NCBI GenBank assembly: GCA_043804035.1
Contig: JAZDJJ010000044.1
Span: forward strand, 1-13,500
DNA length: 13,500 bases
Direction: 5' to 3'
From: JAZDJJ01 sp043804035
Lineage (GTDB): Bacteria > Bacteroidota > Bacteroidia > Palsa-948
Shown here: positions 6,759 to 13,358 of the stretch, one piece after another
Layout of the letters: every line of letters begins with the position of its first letter
Position numbering within the stretch: the stretch's first letter is position 1
Program-made: the position numbers and the translations under genes
Notes under the pieces: model-generated
Database searches by the model: none
What the model was told of the DNA's origin: nothing
What the model saw: the letters and a program-made list of their open reading frames with translations, nothing else

Positions 6759-8483
6759 TCAATGACAAATGGTTTTTGCTTCTTTTTTTAGTTTCTTATT
6801 TTCTTCTTTCCCAAAAAGTAAAGTATTAGATGGGAAAGAAATTGATTTGTAATATTCTGATGAGACCTGTACTTTTTGTACAATATTACTCGGCTTGATA
6901 TTCAGAGATTTCATTCCATCTAATTTTAATTCAACTGGCATTTTGAAAGTGGAGTCGGTGTTTGCCCATCGGTAAAAAATATCTTTCCCATCCCAATAAT
7001 ATTCCAGAAACGGAACTTTGTGATTGTTTAAGTATTGTTTAAAGAACCATCCGTAGTTCTCTCCGGTTTTTTCATTCACGACATTGATAAAATCTTGTGA
7101 TGTTACGGTTTTCATTTTGTTGTTCCCGTAAAATGTTTTGATGATATCAAAGAAAATTTTATCGTTGTTAATGAGTGTGCGAAGTGTATGCAGTATCCAT
7201 GCTCCTTTCACATACACATCACCGTCTTTGTAATCAAAAAATCTCACACCAACGGGACCAACAACAGGACGTTTATTTTTTATGAAGAGACGGTAGAAAA
7301 ATAAATATCTCAGATAAGCATTTTGCCCTTGTGTGCTTTCAACATAAAGTGCTTCGGCGTATGTAGCAAAACCTTCATGCACCCAAACATCGGCAAGGTC
7401 GGCAGCAGTAACACTGTTGCCCCACCATTCGTGGGCACTTTCGTGTAGGATAATGTAATCAAATCCTTCTCCAAATCCTCCAAATCCTCCATAATTCATT
7501 TTATATCCGTTGCCATAAGCAATGGCACTCTGATGTTCCATTCCTGCATAAGGCGATTCCACTAATTTATATCCATCACGATACCATGGATATTCACCAA
7601 AAGTTTTTTCATAAAAAGCAATCTGTTCTTTTGCCTGAGAAAAATAGTTTTTTGCTTTTTCGTAATTCATCGGAAGTACATAATGATTTATCGGGAGGAT
7701 TTTTCCGCTCACCGGACTCGTATATGAATCAGAAATCAAAACAAAATTTCCGATGTAAAGCGTAACATTATAAAGATTGATAGTGTAAGAGACGAACCAT
7801 TTGTAAGTTGTGAAATTGCCATTTTCCTGTTTCTCTCGCAATTGTCCGTTAGCAACTGCTACCAGATTTTTCGGAACTGTAATGTTTATAGAAACGCTGT
7901 CGGGTTCATCATTAGTTACATCTTTGCATGGCCACCACAAACTTGCGCCTTCAGTTTCGCAGGCAACTCCTATCCATGGATTTTCATCCTTATCTTTCTT
8001 CCAGACGAAACCGCCTTTCCATGGTGGCTTCTTTGCAACGACAGGAGAACCTTCATAATCAATACTAATTTTAAAATTTTCTCCTTTCTTCATAGTGCGA
8101 GTCATTTTCACAAAGATGTCTCCAAACTTGCGAGAGTAGTTTAATTCTTTTCCATCGGAAGAAATAATTTTATTCACTTTCATGTTTTGGTACAAGTCAA
8201 TTTGAAGCGTATCAAAATCAGAAAGAGCAGTTGCATGCATTTCTACTTTCCCTTTCAGATATTTGTTTTTGTGGTCAACATAAATATTAAGATTATAGAA
8301 TGTGGCATCAAAGCAAGTACGATATTTATTCAGCGAGCCGAGAAGTTTTATTGATTCAGAAAATTTTGGATATTTGCCTGCGTGTTTTGGATTATGGACA
8401 TTTATGTGAATGCCGAGAAGAAAGCATGATGAAAGAGTAGCAAGTAGCAAATAGTAAGTAGTAAATAATAATATTTTTTTCAT
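6759..8483 (-). CDS. M1-family zinc aminopeptidase-like lipoprotein
   Basis: This 574-residue metallopeptidase has an aminopeptidase-N-like fold. Motifs seen are the substrate-binding GMEHQ (314-318, family usual GAMEN/GMEN), the zinc site HESAH with E370 (H347, E348, H351, E370; HExxH-x18-E), and the tyrosine Y424 in VYVKGAWILHTLR that stabilises the transition state. Residues ~60-260 form the N-terminal beta domain, and ~490-560 a C-terminal beta domain. The start MKKILLF at 8483 gives a lipoprotein signal with lipobox LSSC (C20), so the protein is probably anchored in an outer or inner membrane facing the periplasm or surface. An upstream ATG at 8588 would add a poorly fitting extension through repeat-derived sequence. 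Peptide turnover or nutrient scavenging is inferred. It has no operon partner: the gene on its 3' side is convergent, and rsmI lies beyond a 275-bp repeat-containing spacer. Confidence 0.93.
   Translation of the reverse strand: MKKILLFTTYYLLLATLSSCFLLGIHINVHNPKHAGKYPKFSESIKLLGSLNKYRTCFDATFYNLNIYVDHKNKYLKGKVEMHATALSDFDTLQIDLYQNMKVNKIISSDGKELNYSRKFGDIFVKMTRTMKKGENFKISIDYEGSPVVAKKPPWKGGFVWKKDKDENPWIGVACETEGASLWWPCKDVTNDEPDSVSINITVPKNLVAVANGQLREKQENGNFTTYKWFVSYTINLYNVTLYIGNFVLISDSYTSPVSGKILPINHYVLPMNYEKAKNYFSQAKEQIAFYEKTFGEYPWYRDGYKLVESPYAGMEHQSAIAYGNGYKMNYGGFGGFGEGFDYIILHESAHEWWGNSVTAADLADVWVHEGFATYAEALYVESTQGQNAYLRYLFFYRLFIKNKRPVVGPVGVRFFDYKDGDVYVKGAWILHTLRTLINNDKIFFDIIKTFYGNNKMKTVTSQDFINVVNEKTGENYGWFFKQYLNNHKVPFLEYYWDGKDIFYRWANTDSTFKMPVELKLDGMKSLNIKPSNIVQKVQVSSEYYKSISFPSNTLLFGKEENKKLKKEAKTICH
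8436..8463 (-). repeat. Four heptanucleotide units under the lipoprotein signal peptide
   Basis: The plus strand reads AGTAGCA, AGTAGCA, AATAGTA, AGTAGTA without a gap, followed by AATAATA. The tract encodes most of the hydrophobic core (YYLLLATLS) of the M1 lipoprotein signal. Changes in unit number would shift the reading frame. Confidence 0.6.
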
Positions 8484-8516
8484 TTGTAATTTGGTTATGA
8501 TGTGAAAGAGAATTAT

Positions 8517-8532
8517 GGGCGATTCCAAAAAT
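8517..8532 (+). repeat. Remnant of a 142-bp element end
   Basis: GGGCGATTCCAAAAAT differs by one base from the element end GGGCGGTTCCAAAAAT. It lies 34 bases upstream of the peptidase start codon and is not followed by the rest of the element. Confidence 0.45.
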
Positions 8533-8590
8533 ATAAAAAAACACTTAACCACGAAGATCACCAAGAAATCACAAAGTCCACAAAGCATTG

Positions 8591-8732
8591 AGGGCAGTTC
8601 TAAAAATACAAATAAACGTCATTGCGAAGGAGGAACGACTGAAGCAATCTGTTTTTTCATGTAGAAATAGAGATTGCTTCCTGCTTCGTGCCTCGCAGTC
8701 GCAATGACGGAACCAATTTTTGGAACTGCCCT
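8591..8732 (-). repeat. 142-bp palindromic intergenic element, copy A
   Basis: The element has terminal inverted repeats (AGGGCAGTTC ... GAACTGCCCT). Inside them are long near-complementary arms: CGTCATTGCGA plus a cysteine-codon-like GC-rich stretch and GAAGCAATCT on one side, AGATTGCTTC and GCAATGACG on the other, around a short A-rich loop. Its reverse complement matches the copy at 13359-13500 with about five differences in 142 bases. It carries no gene; an open frame that crosses it (8569-8778) is incidental. It ends 26 bases from the rsmI stop codon, where its transcript could fold and protect or end the rsmI mRNA. This is probably a non-autonomous, MITE- or REP-like element. Confidence 0.8.
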
Positions 8733-8758
8733 TAAATCCACTATTCCAGAATTTCCTT

Positions 8759-9430
8759 TCAATTTTGTTTTCCTTCAACCACTATTGTTATTTCTCCTTT
8801 TACGATTTTTTGTCCGAAATACTCAATCAACTCTTGCAAAGTTCCGCGTCGGGTTTCTTCAAAAAGTTTTGTGAGTTCGCGTGAAACGCTGGCTCTTCTT
8901 TCGTTTTGGAAAACAACAGAAAATTCTTTCAACATTTTCATTAAGCGAAAAGGTGATTCATAAAAAATCATTGTGCGGGTTTCTTCTGCGAGTTCTTTAA
9001 GTTTTGTTTGTCTTCCTTTTTTCTGAGGAAGAAATCCAACGAACACAAATGTTTCGCAGGGCAGACCGGAGTTAATAAGAGCAGGAACAAATGCAGTTGC
9101 GCCGGGCAGACATTCAACTTCAATTCCATTTTTGATGCACTCACGCACAAGTAAAAATCCCGGGTCAGAAATACCGGGAGTGCCGGCATCACTTATGAGT
9201 GCAATGGTTTCTCCGTTTTTAATTCTTTCAACAATTTGCTCCACAGTTTTATGCTCGTTGTGCAAATGATGCGACTGCAATTTATTTTCAATGGAAAAAT
9301 GTTTAAGTAAATTCCTCGTAATACGTGTGTCTTCGGCAAGAATCAAATTCACTTCTTTCAAAACACGAATGGCTCTTAGGGTAATATCCTCTAAGTTTCC
9401 GATAGGTGTGGGTATGATAAAAAGTTTCAA
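8759..9430 (-). CDS. rsmI: 16S rRNA (cytidine1402-2'-O)-methyltransferase RsmI
   Basis: RsmI methylates the 2'-hydroxyl of C1402 in the decoding centre of 16S rRNA, using S-adenosylmethionine in the cytoplasm. The 223-residue protein has the full family pattern: IPTPIGNLEDITLRA (6-20), AEDTR (32-36), LISDAGTPGISDPG (78-91) and LPGATA (108-113), the SAM-binding tetrapyrrole-methylase fold. It is shorter than the ~285-residue E. coli enzyme because it lacks the C-terminal domain, as in many bacteria. The start is TTG at 9430: the family N-terminus (hydrophobic strand, then PTPIGN) begins exactly there and no ATG is nearby. This TTG overlaps the mksE stop as TTGA, pointing to translational coupling. 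It is the last gene of the minus-strand mksF-mksE-rsmI group. Confidence 0.96.
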   Translation of the reverse strand: MKLFIIPTPIGNLEDITLRAIRVLKEVNLILAEDTRITRNLLKHFSIENKLQSHHLHNEHKTVEQIVERIKNGETIALISDAGTPGISDPGFLLVRECIKNGIEVECLPGATAFVPALINSGLPCETFVFVGFLPQKKGRQTKLKELAEETRTMIFYESPFRLMKMLKEFSVVFQNERRASVSRELTKLFEETRRGTLQELIEYFGQKIVKGEITIVVEGKQN

Positions 9431-10089
9431 GCAGATAAATTATTTTCTAAATATTCTGTTATCAGTTCCACATTATTTATTTCGGATGTATAAAGTTTTG
9501 CAACACGATCTATGCTTGGCATAATTTCAAAGTGCAGTTTATCTTGGTTCATCCAACGTATCCATCCGAGTCGTTCAAAACTGTTGATGATACGTTCTAT
9601 TTTTCTTTTAACTTCATCTTTTTCATTCGGAGTATAGTTGTGCTTCACTTCTCCATAGAGTAATTTTTGCCAGAGTTCTTTATTCTCACTTTCTTCTATG
9701 TAATATTCAAGGTCTTCACAATGTACTTCTTTTGCTTCAAAAAATTTATCTTTATAAATATTCAGCAGGAGAATAGCAAAAATAACGTGCCTGTCTTCAA
9801 GTGTGTAAGTGCGTTCATATCCAAATTTTCCTTTACTGTCTTCAGGAAATTCAAGGTAGAAATAAATATCCCGCTCGTTCTGATCTTTACGCAGATATAC
9901 GCCAAATAATTCTTCATAATATTTTGTGAGACCTTTGTCGTAATAATCGTTGATGAAATCCCACACTTTCATGTTATTACCAAAATTTTGAATATGTTGC
10001 CCTTGCCTGAGAGCAAAATCCATATCGGCAAAATATTTTTTGGCACGTTCGCTTTTTAAGAATTCGTAGGGTGGATTTTCAATTTCCAT
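9427..10089 (-). CDS. mksE: MksE/MukE-like condensin KITE subunit
   Basis: The 220-residue protein resembles MukE/MksE, the winged-helix accessory dimer that binds the kleisin in MukBEF-type condensins (also JetB of Wadjet). The pattern KYFADMDFALRQGQHI (18-33) parallels the MukE opening 'LD-ALR-GRHI'. It is followed by DFINDYYDKGLTKYYEEL and YFYLEFPED (a beta-wing). The stretch TLEDRHVIFAILLLNIYKDK (96-115) matches the MukE helix that precedes the ~20-residue 'cytoplasmic' connector. FERLGWIRWMNQDKLHFEI (171-189) matches the second winged helix ('LRRLGMVWFM ... FRI'). Its start overlaps mksF by 34 bases, and its stop overlaps the rsmI start. A role in chromosome organisation or plasmid restriction follows from the family only. 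No SMC subunit is adjacent. Remote resemblance was judged by eye. Confidence 0.72.
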   Translation of the reverse strand: MEIENPPYEFLKSERAKKYFADMDFALRQGQHIQNFGNNMKVWDFINDYYDKGLTKYYEELFGVYLRKDQNERDIYFYLEFPEDSKGKFGYERTYTLEDRHVIFAILLLNIYKDKFFEAKEVHCEDLEYYIEESENKELWQKLLYGEVKHNYTPNEKDEVKRKIERIINSFERLGWIRWMNQDKLHFEIMPSIDRVAKLYTSEINNVELITEYLENNLSA

Positions 10090-11384
10090 AGTGCAATATT
10101 ATTATTTTGTGGAACAATAAGTTTCTTTTCTATTTTCACTTCAACATCTTCGCGTCCGTTGTATTTTTCAATTAAATTATAGCAAACATCTATTGGCACT
10201 TCAAGATTTTGTTGCTCTTCAAAAATTTTGCAAAACCAATCTTCAAAAATTATTTCTCTCCCTACTTCAATTTCTTTTTTTATTTCGTCTAACCAGTGCA
10301 TTGTACTTTCTTGTCGGTTGAGCATTTTCATTTTTTCTAACTCAACTTTCTGCTTGTATTCTTCGTCAATAGTAAAAGGTGGAGATTCTTTTGCTTGTAC
10401 ATTTGAGAAATCAAGGAAAGGCGGATAGAGAAATCTTTCTTTGTAATGGGGAAGTTCTTTCATCTTAAATATTTCGGGGAAAGTAACTTCATCTTCTTTG
10501 ACTTTAACGTGTTTAAGAAACAGCAAAAGAAGTTTTTCTATTTTGAGTTTGTATTGTTGTTTGTACCGGAGATTGTCGTAAAGTGATTTTAACCGCGAAC
10601 GTGCCTGCTGAATTTTGTCATTAATAGAAAGAACACGGCAGTCAATAGTTTCAAAAAAATCAGTTATCTCATGAAGAATTTTACTATGACGTTCCCATGT
10701 GTCTTTGTCAGATTTGAAATTTTTTTCTGAGTTTTTTATTTTATCAATCACATCTTGTTTAAAATTTAATGCGTTGGTAATACCTTCGGTATGTTTGCCA
10801 AGTTGTTCAAAGATGATGAGAAATTGTGCGATGAGTTCTTTTGGATTTTCGTTCTGAGGTTTTAAAATTTGTCTGAGTTCAGAAATTTTTTCATCCACAA
10901 AGCGATGAAGATTATCGGTATGCGAAATGATGACTTTCTGCGAAGCGTGATAGTGATGTTTGTGCCAGTATTCTAATTTGTCAATAGAAGAAATATCATC
11001 CTCCTGCAAAGGCAGAGTGCGTTTGAAAGTGTAAATAAGTTCTAATTTCTCGTAGTCGGGAGTGATTTCATTCAATATAAGTTTGATGAGTTCTTTTGCG
11101 TAAATTGTAAGTTGAAATTTATAGTTATCGCCAATTTTTAGTGTAGTATAAAAATGCTGGCTGAGCCGTTTAGAAATATTTTCTTTCTGAATTCCTCTGC
11201 TACGTTGCAATACAAAAGATACTTCATCAACTGCATCTTCGAAATCATTTTGCGAAAATGCTTCATCAATTTCCTGTTTGTCTATTCTCTCGTAAAGAAG
11301 GATGAGTAAAAAAATTGTTTCGTAATCCCGTGGAATGAGATAATCAAAATTACGTGAAAGGGTTTCTAATAATTTCTGTTTCAT
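10056..11384 (-). CDS. mksF: MksF/MukF-like kleisin subunit
   Basis: The 442-residue protein fits the MukF/MksF kleisin plan (JetA in Wadjet). Residues ~1-105 form an N-terminal winged helix: LYERIDKQEIDEAF, VSFVLQRSRGIQKENISKRL and HFYTTLKIGDNYKFQL parallel MukF's ER(L/I)-DAF, VS--FEQ-and RLLNRF-AEGNAIYRLT. A long charged helical middle (~110-370) would hold the dimer/coiled region. A small C-terminal winged helix at ~395-440 (LEVPIDVCYNLIEKYNG, then VPQNNNIALWKLKI) recalls MukF's VPLDLGLVVREYL. Kleisins join the two SMC heads, but here the SMC gene (mksB/jetC) is missing from the neighbourhood. ATG at 11384 is the only sensible start. The gene heads the mksF-mksE-rsmI group and is separated from dapF by a 279-bp gap containing a 120-bp element. 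Alternative reading: an unrelated helical protein paired with a MukE-like partner. Confidence 0.65.
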   Translation of the reverse strand: MKQKLLETLSRNFDYLIPRDYETIFLLILLYERIDKQEIDEAFSQNDFEDAVDEVSFVLQRSRGIQKENISKRLSQHFYTTLKIGDNYKFQLTIYAKELIKLILNEITPDYEKLELIYTFKRTLPLQEDDISSIDKLEYWHKHHYHASQKVIISHTDNLHRFVDEKISELRQILKPQNENPKELIAQFLIIFEQLGKHTEGITNALNFKQDVIDKIKNSEKNFKSDKDTWERHSKILHEITDFFETIDCRVLSINDKIQQARSRLKSLYDNLRYKQQYKLKIEKLLLLFLKHVKVKEDEVTFPEIFKMKELPHYKERFLYPPFLDFSNVQAKESPPFTIDEEYKQKVELEKMKMLNRQESTMHWLDEIKKEIEVGREIIFEDWFCKIFEEQQNLEVPIDVCYNLIEKYNGREDVEVKIEKKLIVPQNNNIALWKLKIHPTNS

Positions 11385-11531
11385 ATTCTTGCAATTACTA
11401 TAATTTTTTGTAACTATTCAGGCAACTGATTTTTCTTGCAGATACTGCTGATTTTTCGTTGATGAATTTGAACTTCATTAGTATTTTCTGCATTTATCTG
11501 CATGCGGGAAATTTTTATTGAAAGTGAATAG

Positions 11532-11651
11532 TATAGGACTAACGCAAGAATACTTTTTGTCTCTCGCCAAGACGCAAAGTCGCCAAGAAATACGAAAATA
11601 CTTTGCGTTTATCAAATCTGCGAGAAATAAATAAAGTGCGTAAGTCCTATA
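11532..11651. repeat. 120-bp element with terminal inverted repeats, copy 1
   Basis: The ends TATAGGACTAACGCA and (reverse complement of the right end) TATAGGACTTACGCA match in 14 of 15 bases, and the outer TATAGGACT is a perfect inverted repeat. TA dinucleotides lie at both edges. The interior is an imperfect palindrome (TCTCGCCAAGACGCAAAGT and ACTTTGCG...CTGCGAGA). It encodes nothing. The second copy is at 13233-13353 in the same orientation. It fits a small non-autonomous TA-type insertion. Confidence 0.75.
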
Positions 11652-11663
11652 GTAATGATTTTT

Positions 11664-12446
11664 TTATTTTATTTCACCATTAAAAACAAATATTGCATGA
11701 CCTTCCATCCATATATCAGAAAAGGAATTTCCTTTTTGTTTTTTGAAACTAACCCTTAACTCTCCTCCAAGAGTTTTGATTTTGCATTGATTCGCCGCAG
11801 TAGAAATTCCTTTCATTGCCGCTGCAAGTGCCGAAGCCACAACTCCTGTACCGCAGGATAATGTTTCATCTTCCACACCTCGTTCATAAGTGCGGACAAA
11901 AATAAAATTATCTTTCTTTTCAACGAAATTTACATTCACTCCTTCTTTTTTAAATGGCTTGCTGTTGCGGATTTTTCTTCCTTCATCCAGTACATCAATT
12001 TTTTTTACATCGCTTACAAAACTCACAAAATGCGGTGAGCCGGTATTTATGAATAAATAATCCGGATGCACTTCAACATTATTTACATTATTCATTTTTA
12101 CACTGATAATGTTTCTTTTGATTTTTGCTTCGTGTTCGCCATCAATTGCAAAAAACTTTATATTATTTGTTTTTAATATTCCGATTTTTTTTGCGAAAGC
12201 AATTATGCATCGGCTGCCGTTTCCACAAAACGAACTTTCATTTCCGTCAGAGTTGTAATACACCATTTCAAAGTCATATCCTTTTTTGTTTTGCAAAAGC
12301 AGCAGTCCGTCAGCACCAATGCCAAATCTGCGATGGCAAAGACGGGCAACTAATCCGCTCTCCTTATTGTTAAATATTAAATCACGATTGTCAATGATAA
12401 TAAAATCATTTCCTGTCCCGTGATATTTATAAAAAGCCAATTTCAT
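11664..12446 (-). CDS. dapF: Diaminopimelate epimerase DapF
   Basis: DapF converts LL- to meso-diaminopimelate, the last step before lysine and peptidoglycan precursor supply, in the cytoplasm. The 260-residue protein has the two-fold family structure. GTGNDF (10-15) and RRFGIGADGLLLL (39-51) come first. The first catalytic cysteine C74 lies in FCGNGSRC, and NTGSPHFV (134-141) and GVNVNFVE (169-176) follow. The second catalytic cysteine C198 is in ERGVEDETLSCGTG. The methionine often found before the first cysteine is phenylalanine here. The start ATG at 12446 lies 2 bases after the upstream gene's stop, so the two are probably co-transcribed and translated in tandem. The spacer downstream (11385-11663) holds a 120-bp element before mksF. 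Confidence 0.97.
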   Translation of the reverse strand: MKLAFYKYHGTGNDFIIIDNRDLIFNNKESGLVARLCHRRFGIGADGLLLLQNKKGYDFEMVYYNSDGNESSFCGNGSRCIIAFAKKIGILKTNNIKFFAIDGEHEAKIKRNIISVKMNNVNNVEVHPDYLFINTGSPHFVSFVSDVKKIDVLDEGRKIRNSKPFKKEGVNVNFVEKKDNFIFVRTYERGVEDETLSCGTGVVASALAAAMKGISTAANQCKIKTLGGELRVSFKKQKGNSFSDIWMEGHAIFVFNGEIK

Positions 12447-12448
12447 TT

Positions 12449-13192
12449 TCAGCGATTCAATTTTGCGAGCAATGAAGCGTCATTTACTTTTTCAAATTGT
12501 TTGAATTCATCTGTGAAATATAATTTGTAGATGTTTTGTCCGACCTTGAGAAAAATGTTTTCATCCAGATGAAAAAGTTTAATGTTTTCAATTGTGTTAA
12601 TTCCAAAAAGAACAATTTTATTTTTCGTCATTTTGTATCCTTTGTAATTTATGGGCGACTGCCAAAATTCTATTTTGAAAGAAGCAATAGCATTTTTCTG
12701 TTTGTCTTTAATCCCGCTTACTTGTTCAAGCAATGAATCATTTGGATTTTTTGTTTCATCATTTTCATCAAGATGCATAACTACAACAGAACTTGTTTCT
12801 ATCAGTTCATCTTTTTTTACGATGACGATATCCTCTTTTGAATTGTATGCAGAAATGTTTGTTGTTGAATCGTTAAGTAATGAATCTGACTCGGCTAATA
12901 CTTTTTTACTCGGAATTTCATGAGAATATTTCATAGCAAATGATTTGGCAGAACTCAAAGAATTTTTCATAGAAGATTTATCTGAAGATACTTTTTTTGT
13001 TTTGTTAAAAATATTTTTGGAAGCAGAATCATTATCTGTTCGTTGATGAACGATGATGGTATCCGGAATTGATTTAAAAAGTTTCATGCTAGTTATCATA
13101 TCATCTATTTTGAAAAAGAAAAAACCGGCTCCGGCAAGTAGTCCAATAGAAATTCCCAATAGAAAAAGTAATGTTTTGTTTGTTCCTGACAT
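12449..13192 (-). CDS. Membrane-anchored hypothetical protein upstream of dapF
   Basis: I do not recognise this 247-residue protein. It starts MSGTNK and has one transmembrane helix (residues ~8-27, LLFLLGISIGLLAGAGFFFF). A long serine-, lysine- and aspartate-rich low-complexity linker (~45-170) follows. A compact C-terminal domain (~172-240) contains FWQSPINYKGYKM, KNKIVLFGI, a FLKVGQNIYKLYF pair of strands and FEKVND. The arrangement suggests a periplasmic or surface-exposed domain on a tether. ATG at 13192 is preferred over an in-frame TTG at 13222, since the helix then sits at the normal distance from the N-terminus. It lies directly upstream of dapF (2-base gap), so co-expression with lysine/cell-wall synthesis is likely; function is unknown. 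Confidence 0.75.
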   Translation of the reverse strand: MSGTNKTLLFLLGISIGLLAGAGFFFFKIDDMITSMKLFKSIPDTIIVHQRTDNDSASKNIFNKTKKVSSDKSSMKNSLSSAKSFAMKYSHEIPSKKVLAESDSLLNDSTTNISAYNSKEDIVIVKKDELIETSSVVVMHLDENDETKNPNDSLLEQVSGIKDKQKNAIASFKIEFWQSPINYKGYKMTKNKIVLFGINTIENIKLFHLDENIFLKVGQNIYKLYFTDEFKQFEKVNDASLLAKLNR

Positions 13193-13232
13193 GCTTCTAA
13201 TACTCAATTGATAAGCAGGCAAAGTTATCTAA

Positions 13233-13353
13233 ATTAGGACTTACTCAAGAATACTTTTTGTCTCTCGCAAAGACGCAAAGTTCGCCAAGAAATACGAAAA
13301 TACTTTGCGTTTATCAAATCTGCGAGAAATATACAAAGTGCGTAAGTCCTATA
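13233..13353. repeat. 120-bp element, copy 2
   Basis: Same orientation and nearly the same sequence as 11532-11651: GGACTTACTCAAGAATAC at the left, the shared palindromic interior (CTCTCGCAAAGACGCAAAG, then AAATACGAAAATACTTTGCG) and GCGTAAGTCCTATA at the right. The left outer TATA has decayed to ATTA. It is about 40 bases upstream of the hypothetical gene's start, so it may affect or contain its promoter. Confidence 0.75.
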
Positions 13354-13358
13354 AATAA

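Larger units (their letters stand above)
8484..8758. other. Spacer between rsmI and the M1 peptidase gene
   Basis: There is no gene here. From left to right it holds an element-end remnant (8517-8532, GGGCGATTCCAAAAAT), a run of imperfect short direct repeats (CACGAAGATCACC, then AATCACAAAGTCCACAAAG, ~8542-8584) and the complete 142-bp palindromic element (8591-8732). On the minus strand TATTTTTG (around 8525-8532 complement) fits the Bacteroidota -7 consensus TAnnTTTG about 40 bases before the peptidase start. No well-spaced -33 TTG was evident, so a promoter there is only suggested. Confidence 0.5.

Noticed and set aside
8484..8588. M1 peptidase start at ATG 8588
   Set aside because: The extra 35 residues run through short intergenic repeats and would bury the good lipoprotein signal that begins at 8483.
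8569..8778. 69-codon minus-strand frame across the 142-bp element
   Set aside because: It is translation of the palindromic element (HCDCEARSRKQS) and overlaps rsmI's end; not a real protein.
9427..11384. Complete Wadjet (JetABCD) defence system
   Set aside because: Only JetA/JetB-like (MksF/MksE-like) genes are present; no SMC ATPase and no JetD/Toprim nuclease lies in the window.
13193..13222. TTG start at 13222 for the hypothetical protein
   Set aside because: It would place ten extra residues before the membrane anchor; ATG at 13192 gives a standard N-terminus.
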